DNA from: Bacteroidia bacterium
GTDB lineage: Bacteria > Bacteroidota > Bacteroidia > CAIKAF01
Assembly (NCBI GenBank): GCA_016742095.1
Contig: JACVCJ010000003.1
Coordinates: 75,250-139,249, forward strand
DNA: 64,000 nt
Direction: 5' to 3'
The position numbers and the translations under genes were made by a program. The notes beneath the pieces are model-generated. The model ran no database searches, had not been told where the DNA came from, and saw nothing but the letters and a program-made list of their open reading frames with translations. Positions 1-9,430 of the stretch are shown piece after piece. Position 1 is the stretch's first letter. Each line of letters opens with the position of its first letter.

Positions 1-1118
1 GTGCCGTAGCTGGCATTGGAAGCGATGCGCCGTCCGAATTCCGAGATGGTGGCGGTAACCACACGATCGCCCAGTCCCAATTGTTGCAGGTCGTTATGGA
101 AAGCCTGCACGGCCGAGGAAATATGATAGAGCAATGCGGCATGCGAACCCATGGTTGTATCGTTTTCCAATACCTGGTTGGCATGTGTATCGAATCCGCC
201 TATACGGCAGAGGAATATCTTGGTACGGCTGCCGCCGCTGAGCAGGCGGGACACGATCTTAAGCTGCGGGGCCAGGTGATTGCGGAGGGAGCCCTGCGGA
301 GCCAGGTGCGGGTAAATTTCGGGGTACACCACCGAAGAATTGTTCCCGGCCAGGTAGGTATCGCGCAGGCGCTGGGCGTACACATTGCCCTGCTGTTCCA
401 TTTCGGCGATGTATCGTAATTCGTCACCTGCGTAATTATCCGGGAAATTGTACAGCGGACCGGTACCCACACTATTGATGAGGTTGTAAAAGGCCACGGG
501 GTCCTGGATCCCCAGCGATACGGGAATTCCGTTGCCCTTATGGAATGCCAGCGAAAGGCCGGAACCGATCTCCAGGGCCAGCGGATCGGGCATGTCCGGA
601 CTGGGATAACCGGCCGGGTAATTCGGGTAATAATAATCGAGGTAGCGGCCCATCCAGCCGGAAGCGAGGTAATCGTCATAATTACCGCCCATGAACCAGA
701 TATCGCGGCTGCGGAAGTGCGAAGCGTTCAGGTTTTCGTAGGATACGTTCTGTACCAGGGCCATTTTCCCCTGGTCGTACAAAGCCTTAGCGCCCGTCAT
801 ATCGGTATGCAGACCCACTTTGCGCACATCTTCCAGCGAATTGTCGAGCGTAATGTATTTGCGGGCCCCGTTCTGCGGAATGGCAATATTGGGGCGCACA
901 TTGTAGTACATGCCGTAGTTGTTGACGGGGATCACGGTATTGAGTCCGTCGTTACCTCCGTGCAGCTGCACGATCACCAGCACGCGGTCGTTGAGCGAAG
1001 ACGCTGCCCAGGCCGAGAGCAGGTTGTTCACCGGGTTGGCAAATACAGGCATGCCGCCCAGTAAAAGCGGACCTGCCGATGCGGCCGATGTGGTACGTAA
1101 AAAATCTCTTCTCTTCAT
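1..1118 (-). CDS. DUF1501 family secreted protein, 3' end outside window
   Basis: This frame is open from an ATG at 1118 to the window edge, so only the first 372 codons are seen. The N-terminus carries a twin-arginine export motif (KRRDFLRTTS, residues 2-11) followed by a small-residue/hydrophobic stretch, so export by Tat is expected. The motif VQLHGGNDGLNT near residue 55 and the later FDTHANQV and ATISEFGRR segments are typical of DUF1501, a family with an alkaline-phosphatase/sulfatase-like fold and no settled function. The start lies 12 nt after the stop of a DUF1800 gene; these two families are habitually paired in Bacteroidota and Planctomycetota, and here they form one transcription unit. 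The true length cannot be judged. Confidence 0.93.
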   Translation of the reverse strand, partial: MKRRDFLRTTSAASAGPLLLGGMPVFANPVNNLLSAWAASSLNDRVLVIVQLHGGNDGLNTVIPVNNYGMYYNVRPNIAIPQNGARKYITLDNSLEDVRKVGLHTDMTGAKALYDQGKMALVQNVSYENLNASHFRSRDIWFMGGNYDDYLASGWMGRYLDYYYPNYPAGYPSPDMPDPLALEIGSGLSLAFHKGNGIPVSLGIQDPVAFYNLINSVGTGPLYNFPDNYAGDELRYIAEMEQQGNVYAQRLRDTYLAGNNSSVVYPEIYPHLAPQGSLRNHLAPQLKIVSRLLSGGSRTKIFLCRIGGFDTHANQVLENDTTMGSHAALLYHISSAVQAFHNDLQQLGLGDRVVTATISEFGRRIASNASYG

Positions 1119-1130
1119 CCGTAGCGTGTT

Positions 1131-2744
1131 TTAAATGATCTGGTATTCGGGGCTCTGCGTCATGGCGATAAAGAGACGTTCGAGCGGTACACGCACCGAA
1201 GTGTCGATACCGTTATTTACATAATCGTTCCATTCGGTCTGCCAGCCGGCCAGCGTCAGTGTATCGAGAAACACATCATCCCGGAAGAAAGCGCGGCGGG
1301 CCGCATCCGGGGTAACGGGGAACAGGAGTTCGATCAGTTCATCCAGCAGTATGTCCGGGTCCGCGGGGTTACTGATATTCACCTTTACCCAGTGTACAAA
1401 ATTGAAGTTGATGCCGGGAATACTGTCGCCCAGCAGCAACTCGAAGAATTTATAGCGTTCGGCCAGGTAATTGGGCGTTATCCAGCAGCGGTTGAACATC
1501 GGGAACTGGTAATAGGCCTCGTAACCGGCCACGTCGTAAGGCTGGTACATGTCCATACCCTGACGTCCGAACGAAGCGTGTATGGCCTCCAGGGCAGCGT
1601 GGAAGGTGGCATTGTCCGTAGCCTCGTCGGGCAGCGGGATATCGAAGGTATTGAGGGCATTCAGCACCACTTCGAGCGGCGATTTAATAATGGAACCATA
1701 TACGTCGTTCTGTGGAACGGCATCGTCCTCGTCGAAGAAATGTTCGCTGCAGAGCAGAGTTTTCAGCGTCGGCATCAGCAGGTAGCCTGAATTTTTAAAT
1801 TGCTGTGCCAGGGGCACGATGATATCGTTCTCGACCTCGGTCGTTATGTTATAGTATACAAAGAAACGGTACAACTTCCGGATGATGTACTGTGCCGCAT
1901 TGTCCTGGTTGAATACCATATCGATGAACTGGGTAAGCTCGTTCTGTGCCGAAGTTACCGAGTTGTCGGCGCTGGTAATGACCGTATTCTGGAACGATGC
2001 ACTGAAGTTCTTGCTGCCCAGGGTGTGCTGCTGCGCCGTGGTGCCGTTGCCGCGGAGTTTACCACAGGGCAGGCCTGTAACGGGATCGAGCGTGGCGTAG
2101 GCGGTCTCGTCGGTGGTCCAGCCGGTCAGCACGGCCGTAGCGCTCTGCACGTCCTGCTCGGTAAAGGTGGTGTAATTACCGGGACCGGCCGGGGCGCCCT
2201 TACCTACGGTGAACAGTTCGAAAAACTCCCGCGCAAAATTCTCCTGCGGGGCGCCGGACACATTGTACTTGCCGTCCAGGTTCGAGAGCATGGCATTATC
2301 GATGACCACGGCCCGGGCCAGGTCTTTGAAACTGCCAGTGGTATAATAGCGGTACAGGGCCAGCTGGTAATATACCGAATCGGTCCTGGGAACCCGTTCT
2401 ATGATGGTCGGAAAATGCGTGTGCAGGTGAAAAACAAGCCGTTCATGGATATTCGCACCCGAGTTTTTCAGCTGCGCCGTCCACCAGTGCAGCAGGTACT
2501 GCTGTAATTCGAAACCCTGGGAGAGCGGGGTACCTCCGATCCATGTAACAAGTGGTGATGACAAGGGCTCAAGCGGGGGAGTAACGGCAGGCGGCACCTG
2601 GAAAAGCAGGTCCACGGCATCGGAAGCCGTGAGATTTGCAAACTGCTGGCGCGTGGTTATATTATATCCGAAAACCGTACGCCGCAGCAGGTGCGATGCC
2701 CTCGTATTGCCCAATACTCCCGTAACCGGGTTCAATGAAGCCAT
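1131..2744 (-). CDS. DUF1800 domain-containing protein
   Basis: A 537-residue protein with the DUF1800 hallmark near its N-terminus (HLLRRTVFG, about residues 18-26) and the central motifs FAREFFELFTVG and AVLTGWT that recur through this family. DUF1800 proteins are about 450-600 residues, so it looks full length. No signal peptide is evident although partner DUF1501 proteins are exported. The biochemical role is not established. It is the first gene of a two-gene unit with the DUF1501 gene 12 nt downstream. Upstream at 2771-2778 there is a weak promoter-like TATATTTA on the minus strand but no convincing -33 element. Confidence 0.93.
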   Translation of the reverse strand: MASLNPVTGVLGNTRASHLLRRTVFGYNITTRQQFANLTASDAVDLLFQVPPAVTPPLEPLSSPLVTWIGGTPLSQGFELQQYLLHWWTAQLKNSGANIHERLVFHLHTHFPTIIERVPRTDSVYYQLALYRYYTTGSFKDLARAVVIDNAMLSNLDGKYNVSGAPQENFAREFFELFTVGKGAPAGPGNYTTFTEQDVQSATAVLTGWTTDETAYATLDPVTGLPCGKLRGNGTTAQQHTLGSKNFSASFQNTVITSADNSVTSAQNELTQFIDMVFNQDNAAQYIIRKLYRFFVYYNITTEVENDIIVPLAQQFKNSGYLLMPTLKTLLCSEHFFDEDDAVPQNDVYGSIIKSPLEVVLNALNTFDIPLPDEATDNATFHAALEAIHASFGRQGMDMYQPYDVAGYEAYYQFPMFNRCWITPNYLAERYKFFELLLGDSIPGINFNFVHWVKVNISNPADPDILLDELIELLFPVTPDAARRAFFRDDVFLDTLTLAGWQTEWNDYVNNGIDTSVRVPLERLFIAMTQSPEYQII

Positions 2745-2834
2745 AAGTGCATCTGGATTATGTACGGGTAAATATAGGAATTGCTTTGATACTCCGGACG
2801 ACGGCTGCCGATTTTTTAATACGGCAGCGGAAAG

Positions 2835-2861
2835 AATAAAAAAACCGGCACAAAGCCGGTT
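2835..2861 (-). terminator. Rho-independent terminator after the PKD-domain cargo gene
   Basis: Perfect stem AACCGGC/GCCGGTT (2843-2849 and 2855-2861) with a 5-nt loop. On the minus strand it is followed by a run of T. It lies about 120 nt past the stop at 2984. The rest of 2745-2983 holds no gene. Confidence 0.85.
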
Positions 2862-2983
2862 AATTCATTATGGACTTGAGAAAAAATACGAGGATCATAT
2901 CCTGTACAATAATTGGCCCTCTAATGTACAGCGTCTGCCGCGGGGGCGCATACACTTGTTAGTTACCGGCAAAGATGTTTAGT

Positions 2984-4321
2984 TTACGGGCGGCGTACCA
3001 CAAAACTGCGGCCGGCCGTAATACCCGGCCCTTCCAGGCGTATACGGTACAGGCCCGGGCTCAGCGCCGAAACGTCGAGCTGTATTCCGCCCGTTCCTTT
3101 TGCCGTGACAGGCACTGCCACCTGCCGTCCCGAAATATCGTACACCCGGATATGCAAACCGGCCGGTGCCGCATTATTCCCAAAGGAGATCGTAACAAAA
3201 CCCGAAGCCGGATTGGGGTACAGCGTTATTTCCTGTATATCCGTACCGGCAATACCCGCATCCCCGGCCACCGTTACCTGTGTGCACAGTGAATCGGCCC
3301 CGCAGCCGTTCTCCGCCCGCAGGCATACCTGGTAGCTGCCCGCAGCCGTATATACGTGTGTGGGCGATTCTGATGCGTCGCTGCTGCCGTCCCCGAAGGT
3401 CCAGTGCCAGCTGTCGGCCCCGGAAGAAAGATTGGTAAAGCTTACCCCGAAAGCCGTATTGGAATGTGTAAAACCGGCATCGGGCAAAGGACACAATACC
3501 TGTACCTCCGTACACACGGTATCGCTGCCGCAGCCGTCGAAGGCCACCAGGCAGATGGTATAGGTACCGGTATCCGTATAGGTATGGCTCGGGTTCTGCA
3601 GGACAGAAGTACTGCCGTCGCCAAAATCCCAGTACCAGGCAGTGGCCCCGGCCGACTGGTCCGTGCAGTTTACCGTAAGCAGGGAATCGTCTGTGCTGAA
3701 CCCGGCATTTACCGAAGCAATACAGGCATCGTAGCAAACCGTGATGCGGATGTGATCTATATACGAAGTTGTGGTGCTGCCGCAGGTATAATCGATATTG
3801 GCAAAAAAGAGCCCGAAGCCGCCGGAATTGATATCCGCCGGGGTCCAGGTGGTTCCCCAGAGGTCGGTACAGCTGCCGTAGGTAACATAGGTATCGGTAA
3901 AGGGCCAGGGCGTACCGATCTGCGCGCCGCTGCTGCCCGTTTCCACGCCGTTCTTCAGCAGGCGCAGCCCGTTGTCCTGGATATTGCTTCCCGGACTGGC
4001 ACGTTTTTCGATCTCTACAATGATACCGGTAATGGTGGCGGCCGCCGGGATGGAAAAACCAAAACTGTCCACCCGCAGGCAGGAACTGTTGGCATCGCAG
4101 CAGGCACAATGGTTTGCCACGGCATACACATTGTCGGATTTAAGCGTTTCCACGGATGGGGCCAGGTTCAGCGAACTGCCGTAAGAGAACGAACAGTTCC
4201 CGTTGGCCGAATGCCCCGGACTCAGCGGCCCCTGCTGGACCTGGGCCAGGAGCTCCGTACAGAAGAACATACAAAAAGCGGTGATGAGCGTACATGGACT
4301 GAACGTAGATATACCTCTCAT
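2984..4321 (-). CDS. T9SS type A cargo with two PKD domains
   Basis: A 445-residue exported protein. Residues 1-27 form a signal peptide ending in LLAQ. Residues about 45-200 are a Cys-containing beta-rich region of unknown type. Two PKD domains follow: WYWDFGDGS (about 205-275) and WHWTFGDGS (about 285-350), each with paired cysteines. The last 80 residues begin LYPNPASG and end in the short basic tail VVRRP, which is a type A T9SS sorting domain; such proteins cross the outer membrane by T9SS and are usually anchored on the surface. PKD domains usually mediate binding, but no ligand or enzyme domain can be seen. Single gene with its own terminator. Confidence 0.88.
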   Translation of the reverse strand: MRGISTFSPCTLITAFCMFFCTELLAQVQQGPLSPGHSANGNCSFSYGSSLNLAPSVETLKSDNVYAVANHCACCDANSSCLRVDSFGFSIPAAATITGIIVEIEKRASPGSNIQDNGLRLLKNGVETGSSGAQIGTPWPFTDTYVTYGSCTDLWGTTWTPADINSGGFGLFFANIDYTCGSTTTSYIDHIRITVCYDACIASVNAGFSTDDSLLTVNCTDQSAGATAWYWDFGDGSTSVLQNPSHTYTDTGTYTICLVAFDGCGSDTVCTEVQVLCPLPDAGFTHSNTAFGVSFTNLSSGADSWHWTFGDGSSDASESPTHVYTAAGSYQVCLRAENGCGADSLCTQVTVAGDAGIAGTDIQEITLYPNPASGFVTISFGNNAAPAGLHIRVYDISGRQVAVPVTAKGTGGIQLDVSALSPGLYRIRLEGPGITAGRSFVVRRP

Positions 4322-4383
4322 TTTGTGTAAGATATTGGTTAAGGAAATTCAAGATACTTAATTTTTTCGGCTTTTTGACGCTT

Positions 4384-4416
4384 TTTGTACTTCCCGCCGT
4401 GTAAATTTTATATTTG
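4384..4416 (+). promoter_or_regulatory. Bacteroidota-type promoter for the SDR/5-alpha-reductase pair
   Basis: TTTG at 4384-4387, a 21-nt spacer, then TATATTTG at 4409-4416, matching TTTG-N(17-23)-TAnnTTTG. The start codon is at 4435, giving a leader of about ten nucleotides. Confidence 0.65.
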
Positions 4417-4434
4417 TAATAGAAAACACCGTGT

Positions 4435-5433
4435 ATGGAGAATCCCATCGGCAAAGTAGCCATAACCGGAGCCGGCGGCCACATAGGAATGGCCATTATG
4501 GAGGAGCTGGACCGGCGGAAGATTGCCTATAAAGTACTTATCCGGAGCAATGAAGAATTTTTCCGGAAGAAAGGTACCGAATATGTAAAGGGCAGTATCA
4601 ACGACCCGCAGACCGCGGCCGGACTGCTCGAGGGCTGTGACGCCCTGATACACTGCGCCGCGCTCATCAGCATAAACGGCGACAGGGACGGACTGGTGCA
4701 CAAGACCAATGTGGAAGGGGTGCGTACCATTATGCAGGCCGCGCTGGACAAAAAACTGCGCCGGGTGCTGCATATTTCCAGCATACATGCCTACAATCCC
4801 TACCCGCGGCACGAAGCGCTGGACGAACAGCGCGACTTTGTAAGCGACCGGGCCTATGCCTACGACCGCAGCAAGCGCGACGGACAACGCCTCGTACAGG
4901 AATTCGTGGCCAAAGGACTGCCCGCCATCATCCTGAACCCCACCTCGGTGATCGGGCCGCCGGAACATAAACTTTCCCTGCAGGGCAAGGCTATCCGCGA
5001 TATATACCTGGGCCGTATCCCCGCTATTTTCCGGGGCGGTTTCGACTGGGTAGACGTACGCGACGTAGTTTCGGCCATCTGCAATGCACTGAATATGGGC
5101 AAAGTGGGTGAAAATTACCTGCTGAGCGGCTCTTACCATTCGCTGAAAGAAATTGTACAGATGGTAAGCGATATCAAGGGGCGGCGCATCCGCACGCTTA
5201 CCGTGCCCGTATGGACGGCCAAAGCCGGACTGCCTTTCGTGGCCCTGCAGTCGAAGATCAGCGGACGGGCACCGCTCTATACCATGGAATCCATCGAAAT
5301 TTTACAGCACAGCAATATGCGCATCAATAATAACAAGGCCCGCAAAGACCTGTTGTTCAACCCCAGACCCTGCCCCGAGACCCTGCGCGACCTGGTGGCC
5401 CACCTGAAAGAACTGGGCGAAATAAAAAACTAA
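4435..5433 (+). CDS. NAD(P)-dependent epimerase/dehydratase (extended SDR)
   Basis: A 332-residue extended short-chain dehydrogenase. The nucleotide-binding glycine motif TGAGGHIG is at about residues 10-17, and the catalytic YxxxK is seen as YDRSK near residue 143. The family resembles dihydroflavonol-4-reductase, 3-beta-hydroxysteroid dehydrogenase and hopanoid-associated sugar epimerase-like enzymes, so a substrate cannot be fixed from sequence. It is translated just ahead of a steroid 5-alpha-reductase-like gene with a 3-nt gap, which suggests the two act on the same lipid or steroid-like ring compound. A Bacteroidota promoter precedes it. Confidence 0.88.
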   Translation: MENPIGKVAITGAGGHIGMAIMEELDRRKIAYKVLIRSNEEFFRKKGTEYVKGSINDPQTAAGLLEGCDALIHCAALISINGDRDGLVHKTNVEGVRTIMQAALDKKLRRVLHISSIHAYNPYPRHEALDEQRDFVSDRAYAYDRSKRDGQRLVQEFVAKGLPAIILNPTSVIGPPEHKLSLQGKAIRDIYLGRIPAIFRGGFDWVDVRDVVSAICNALNMGKVGENYLLSGSYHSLKEIVQMVSDIKGRRIRTLTVPVWTAKAGLPFVALQSKISGRAPLYTMESIEILQHSNMRINNNKARKDLLFNPRPCPETLRDLVAHLKELGEIKN

Positions 5434-5436
5434 ATC

Positions 5437-6192
5437 ATGAGCAGTACACAATACTTTTACATCGCAGCCGCCTGGATCGGCATCGGCATCATTACCTTTT
5501 TCGTGCTTTTATGGAAGACCGCTCCCTACGGCCGGCACAGCCGCAGCGACTGGGGCCCGATGATCAGCAATAAACTGGGCTGGTTCTTCATGGAATTTTT
5601 TGTACTGGTGGTACTCTGGTCCTTCCTGCTTTATTTCAACACAGACTGGAATATTCCCGTTATCCTGATCGTAAGCTGCTTCAGTTTTCATTACATCAAC
5701 CGCAGCATTATTTTTCCGCTGCGCATAAAGACCAAAGGCAAAAAAATGCCGGTGGTGATCATGTTCTCGGCCATGGGTTTTAACCTGATGAACGGTTTCC
5801 TGATCGGTTATTTCCTCACGCATTTTGCCACCTATGACAACAGCTGGCTCCGCGATCCGCGTTTTATTGCCGGAATGCTGCTGTTTCTGGGCGGTATGTA
5901 CATCAACTGGAAAAGCGATACCATGCTTATTTCGCTGCGTAAACCGGGCGAAACGGGCTATACGATCCCGCGCGGCTTCCTGTTCAACAGCATTTCCTGT
6001 CCCAACCTGTTCGGTGAAATTATAGAATGGGGCGGTTTTGCGCTGCTTACCTGGAGCATGCCCGGACTGGCCTTTTTTGTATGGACCTTTGCCAACCTGG
6101 TGCCGAGAGCGCTCTCGCACCACAACTGGTATCTGCAGAAATTCCCCGACTATCCCGCTCAAAGAAAAGCGGTGCTGCCGGGCCTGTGGTAA
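5437..6192 (+). CDS. Steroid 5-alpha-reductase-like membrane protein
   Basis: A 251-residue polytopic membrane protein with about six hydrophobic segments. The N-terminal motif TAPYGRH (about residues 27-33) and the C-terminal block NLVPRALSHHNWYLQKFP are hallmarks of the 3-oxo-5-alpha-steroid 4-dehydrogenase (SRD5A) family, which reduces the C4-C5 double bond of 3-oxosteroids with NADPH. The length matches SRD5A1/2 enzymes. It follows the SDR gene by 3 nt and must be cotranscribed with it. Its stop codon directly abuts the stop of the convergent HmuY gene with no base between them. Related bacterial proteins may act on other lipids, so the substrate is open. Confidence 0.85.
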   Translation: MSSTQYFYIAAAWIGIGIITFFVLLWKTAPYGRHSRSDWGPMISNKLGWFFMEFFVLVVLWSFLLYFNTDWNIPVILIVSCFSFHYINRSIIFPLRIKTKGKKMPVVIMFSAMGFNLMNGFLIGYFLTHFATYDNSWLRDPRFIAGMLLFLGGMYINWKSDTMLISLRKPGETGYTIPRGFLFNSISCPNLFGEIIEWGGFALLTWSMPGLAFFVWTFANLVPRALSHHNWYLQKFPDYPAQRKAVLPGLW

Positions 6193-7194
6193 TTACAGTT
6201 TACTGATCTCGAACGTGGGATATCCTTTTTCACCCTGGGCATTTACAAAGCTCAGGAAGCGCATTTTGTAGTACTCGCCTTTACGGTCGCGCACCATATA
6301 CACGTAGGGTTCTATTTCGTAGGTCTGGGTATCGAAATTGAATTTCTTCCAGTTGTAGCCCATGGCGTTCAGGTGCGGGTTGAAAGTATAGGAGGCCAGG
6401 GTAGCCGAAGTTACCTGCTCAAAAGCGATATTGCCTGAATCCACCGCGGCTTCCATGTTGCCGTAGGCATTGAACAGGATGCCGTTCACGTTGTACCACT
6501 CAAAGTCGATGCCGTTGGCGTAATAGGCACGGTCGGTGTACTGGGTAAAGATCAGGTCGAAGGTATTGCGCATCGGCTCTATGTTCACGAATTTTCCGCC
6601 GTCCTTAAAGCTAAAGAACATAAAGTTGTAATCGCTGTTCTTGTGTACGCTGAAGGTCTTTACGCCGCTGCCGTTCAGTTCGGCCACCTCAAAGCTGTAA
6701 CTGTCGCTGCTGCTGTTCAGCATTTTTATCTTTTTATAACCAATAGGATTGGCCAGGGTGGTTACGCCCAGGTCCAGGATATGTACCTTATCGCGGTTGC
6801 TGCTGGACGATCTGATGTCCATGGCAATACCTTCGGCAAGTTCATAATCGTCGTAACGCCAGTCGCTTTCAACGGTCGGCACGGACGAAGCCAGGCTGAT
6901 ATCGGTATCCTGTGTGATGTATACCCGCATCTTTTTGGCGCTGTTGATCTTGGCATCCCAGTCGCCCGCTACCACGTTCGAAAAAGACAGGTCCCAGTTC
7001 TCACGGTGGTTCTCGCCTACAAAGGAATTCGTTTCCATGTCGTAGTACACCTGCATGGAATAATCACTTTTGGTGGCCGCCGTATTGGTAATACCTGTGA
7101 GCGGTTTGTAATCTACGGGTTTGTCTTCTTTAAAGCAGGAGCTGAAGAGCAGTACGCCCGAAGAGATCAGGATTATATTGCGGAATGCTTTCAT
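6193..7194 (-). CDS. HmuY-like heme-binding lipoprotein
   Basis: A 333-residue lipoprotein: residues 1-20 are a signal with lipobox LFSSC (Cys20). The C-terminal two thirds (about 150-333) match the HmuY fold family, with the stretches FMFFSFKDGG, FDLIFTQYTDR, MGYNWKKF and YYKMRFLSF. HmuY proteins of Porphyromonas bind heme at the cell surface and hand it to the TonB receptor HmuR. Here the gene overlaps the preceding TonB-receptor gene by 4 nt (ATGA), as expected for partners. A second HmuY-like protein is encoded at the head of the same operon. Some relatives bind ligands other than heme, so the ligand is inferred. Confidence 0.85.
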   Translation of the reverse strand: MKAFRNIILISSGVLLFSSCFKEDKPVDYKPLTGITNTAATKSDYSMQVYYDMETNSFVGENHRENWDLSFSNVVAGDWDAKINSAKKMRVYITQDTDISLASSVPTVESDWRYDDYELAEGIAMDIRSSSSNRDKVHILDLGVTTLANPIGYKKIKMLNSSSDSYSFEVAELNGSGVKTFSVHKNSDYNFMFFSFKDGGKFVNIEPMRNTFDLIFTQYTDRAYYANGIDFEWYNVNGILFNAYGNMEAAVDSGNIAFEQVTSATLASYTFNPHLNAMGYNWKKFNFDTQTYEIEPYVYMVRDRKGEYYKMRFLSFVNAQGEKGYPTFEISKL

Positions 7195-9425
7195 TTTGTA
7201 AATGTGTATTTAACCGATACGGCAAAGGTACGTCCGTAGCTCTGCGGAAGCGAACCCGTAGCTCCGCTGTGTACACCGGATGACTGGGAGCCCGACTGCA
7301 GTACATTGGTCACATTGAACAGGTTCTTGCCGTACACCCCGATCAGCAGGCTTTCTTTAAAGAAGCTTTTCTGCAGGCTGAGGTCCAGGGTATGAAAATC
7401 GTGCAGTTTGCCCTGGCGCACCGTATTTTCTCCGTCGGTATAGAAGAAAGGCGCGGCACCGGTGTATTTATAGAATGCCGAAGCGGTGAGTTTCCATTTG
7501 GGAACGGTATAGCTTACGTTCAGGCGGCCTTCGGGCGTAAACAGGAAACGGTCGGGATTATTGTCCGCACCCGGGATGGCCGTGTTGATGCCTACGTACG
7601 ATCCGCCGGCCTGTACGTTCAGGTTACGGTAACTGAAGGTAGACGTAAGATTGAGGCCCGTACTCTGGAAACGGCCAATGTTCACGTTCTGGTAAATAGG
7701 TTGTGCCCCGGGCGCAATGGAATCGGTATAGGCCAGGGTGATGCGGTCGCGGATATTGTTGTAGAATATGCTGGGTTCCAGCGTAAAGGCATAGCGCTTC
7801 TTGTTCATTTTAAAGGTGAGCATGAACAGGAAATTATCCGAGTTCTCGGCCTTCAGTTTCTCGTTACCGATGATGTAGTGGTTTACGTCGATGAACTCAA
7901 AATACAGCTCTTTGATGTCCGGCGCCCGGAAGCCGCGGCTCCAGGTAAAGCGCATGGTCACATATTTATGCGGCTTGTACATGGCGCTGAACGAGGGGAT
8001 CGGCGGGGCTTTGTAGCGCGTATTGTAGCCGTAGCGGAAACCCGGTTTCAGCGTAAGTTTGCCCCAGGCCGTGTATTCTGCCGAAGCGAACAGGGCATAA
8101 TCGCCTATGTTCTGCGTGGTATCTTTAATGCGCAGACCTTTACCCCAGTCGTGGCTCAGGTCGTAACCCACCTGTACGTTCAGTTTTTCTGAAGAGCTTA
8201 CATAGGTATAGATACCGCGGGACATGATCTGCTGAAACGCGTCGAAGGTACTGTCGGTAATACTGCGGTCCAGGGTCACCAGGTCTTTCAGCACCACATC
8301 GCGCTGGCGTACAAAACCGTTGTGGGCCAGGGTTACGTCCAGGTTGTGACGCTGTTTGATGGAACCCTGCAGGAAAACAGCATTGCTGTAACGCTGCGTG
8401 GTGTAATATTCGTCGAGTGCGGCCACGTTAAAGGGCGCAATGGGCTGGCCTTTGTTCTCCACTTTTTCGTGGAAATAATTGCCCTGGTAACGCAGAGTAA
8501 GCCCTTTAAAGGTGTAGGAATAGGAAAGTCCGCCAAAGACCTGGCGCTTGGGCTTCCACTGCAGGGTACGTCCGGTGAGGGTATCGGGGTTGAACCCGTC
8601 GAAGAAATAACGGCCGCCGTCGGCACGGAAGCTGTGTTTCTTTTTGCGGTAGCTTACAAAAGCATCGGCATTGTAGCGGCCCACGGTCTCGTAAAAGAGC
8701 GAAACGCCGGCCTGTACCTGATCTTTTTTCGGTTTTTTGGTAATTATGTTGATGATGCCACCCAGTGCATTGGTCCCGTATTGTACGGAGGCCGGGCCCT
8801 GGATCACTTCAATGCGTTCCACGTTCTGCATGTTGATCTGGCTCAGATCCACGTTCCCGTTCAGGCGGCCGATCACGGGTACGCCATCGATAAGGATCTT
8901 TACGTTTTCGCCGCCTACACCGCCCATGGTAAGCGATGAGCCCAGGATATTATCCTTGGAAAGGCGTATGTTCAGTTCGTTCGAAAGCACCTGGTCCAGG
9001 GAAACGGCGCCCTGCTGCTCGATACGTTTGGCGTCGATCACGGTCACTTTCTGCACCGAATTGTCCTGGCCCTGGGGCACAAAATTCGATGTAATGGTAA
9101 TGGGGTTCATGATGCCCGTGGCCGGATTCAGGCGCACGGTATTTTCTCCGGCCTGCAGCGTAATGCTCTGCTGGTATTTTTCAAAGGAAAGATGGCTGAT
9201 GGTCAGCTGTGCCGTTGTTCCCGGCTGAATGGCAATGGCGCACACCCCGTTCCCGTCGGTGGTACAGTAACTTTTGCGCTCATTCTGAACAAGGGTTACG
9301 TGCGCAGCAAAGACCGGAGATCCGTCCTGTGCACTCAACACCTTTAAAAGATTCTGGGCCGGAGCAGTTCCGACCCAGAAAATACCTGTAACACAATAAA
9401 CAATATAAAAAACTACGTTTTTCAC
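7191..9425 (-). CDS. TonB-dependent outer-membrane receptor, HmuR-like context
   Basis: A 744-residue TonB-dependent transporter. A signal peptide (about residues 1-24) is followed by a carboxypeptidase-regulatory-like beta domain (25-105), a plug domain (about 115-235, with ILIDGVPVIGRLNG and VERIEVIQGPASVQYGTNALGG), and a 22-strand beta-barrel to the C-terminus. Such receptors use TonB-ExbBD energy to import iron complexes, heme or cobalamin. Its place between two HmuY-like genes (5-nt gap upstream, 4-nt overlap downstream) points to heme or a related metal chelate. No TonB, ExbB or heme ABC genes are in the window. Confidence 0.92.
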   Translation of the reverse strand: MKNVVFYIVYCVTGIFWVGTAPAQNLLKVLSAQDGSPVFAAHVTLVQNERKSYCTTDGNGVCAIAIQPGTTAQLTISHLSFEKYQQSITLQAGENTVRLNPATGIMNPITITSNFVPQGQDNSVQKVTVIDAKRIEQQGAVSLDQVLSNELNIRLSKDNILGSSLTMGGVGGENVKILIDGVPVIGRLNGNVDLSQINMQNVERIEVIQGPASVQYGTNALGGIINIITKKPKKDQVQAGVSLFYETVGRYNADAFVSYRKKKHSFRADGGRYFFDGFNPDTLTGRTLQWKPKRQVFGGLSYSYTFKGLTLRYQGNYFHEKVENKGQPIAPFNVAALDEYYTTQRYSNAVFLQGSIKQRHNLDVTLAHNGFVRQRDVVLKDLVTLDRSITDSTFDAFQQIMSRGIYTYVSSSEKLNVQVGYDLSHDWGKGLRIKDTTQNIGDYALFASAEYTAWGKLTLKPGFRYGYNTRYKAPPIPSFSAMYKPHKYVTMRFTWSRGFRAPDIKELYFEFIDVNHYIIGNEKLKAENSDNFLFMLTFKMNKKRYAFTLEPSIFYNNIRDRITLAYTDSIAPGAQPIYQNVNIGRFQSTGLNLTSTFSYRNLNVQAGGSYVGINTAIPGADNNPDRFLFTPEGRLNVSYTVPKWKLTASAFYKYTGAAPFFYTDGENTVRQGKLHDFHTLDLSLQKSFFKESLLIGVYGKNLFNVTNVLQSGSQSSGVHSGATGSLPQSYGRTFAVSVKYTFTK

Positions 9426-9430
9426 TTTTC

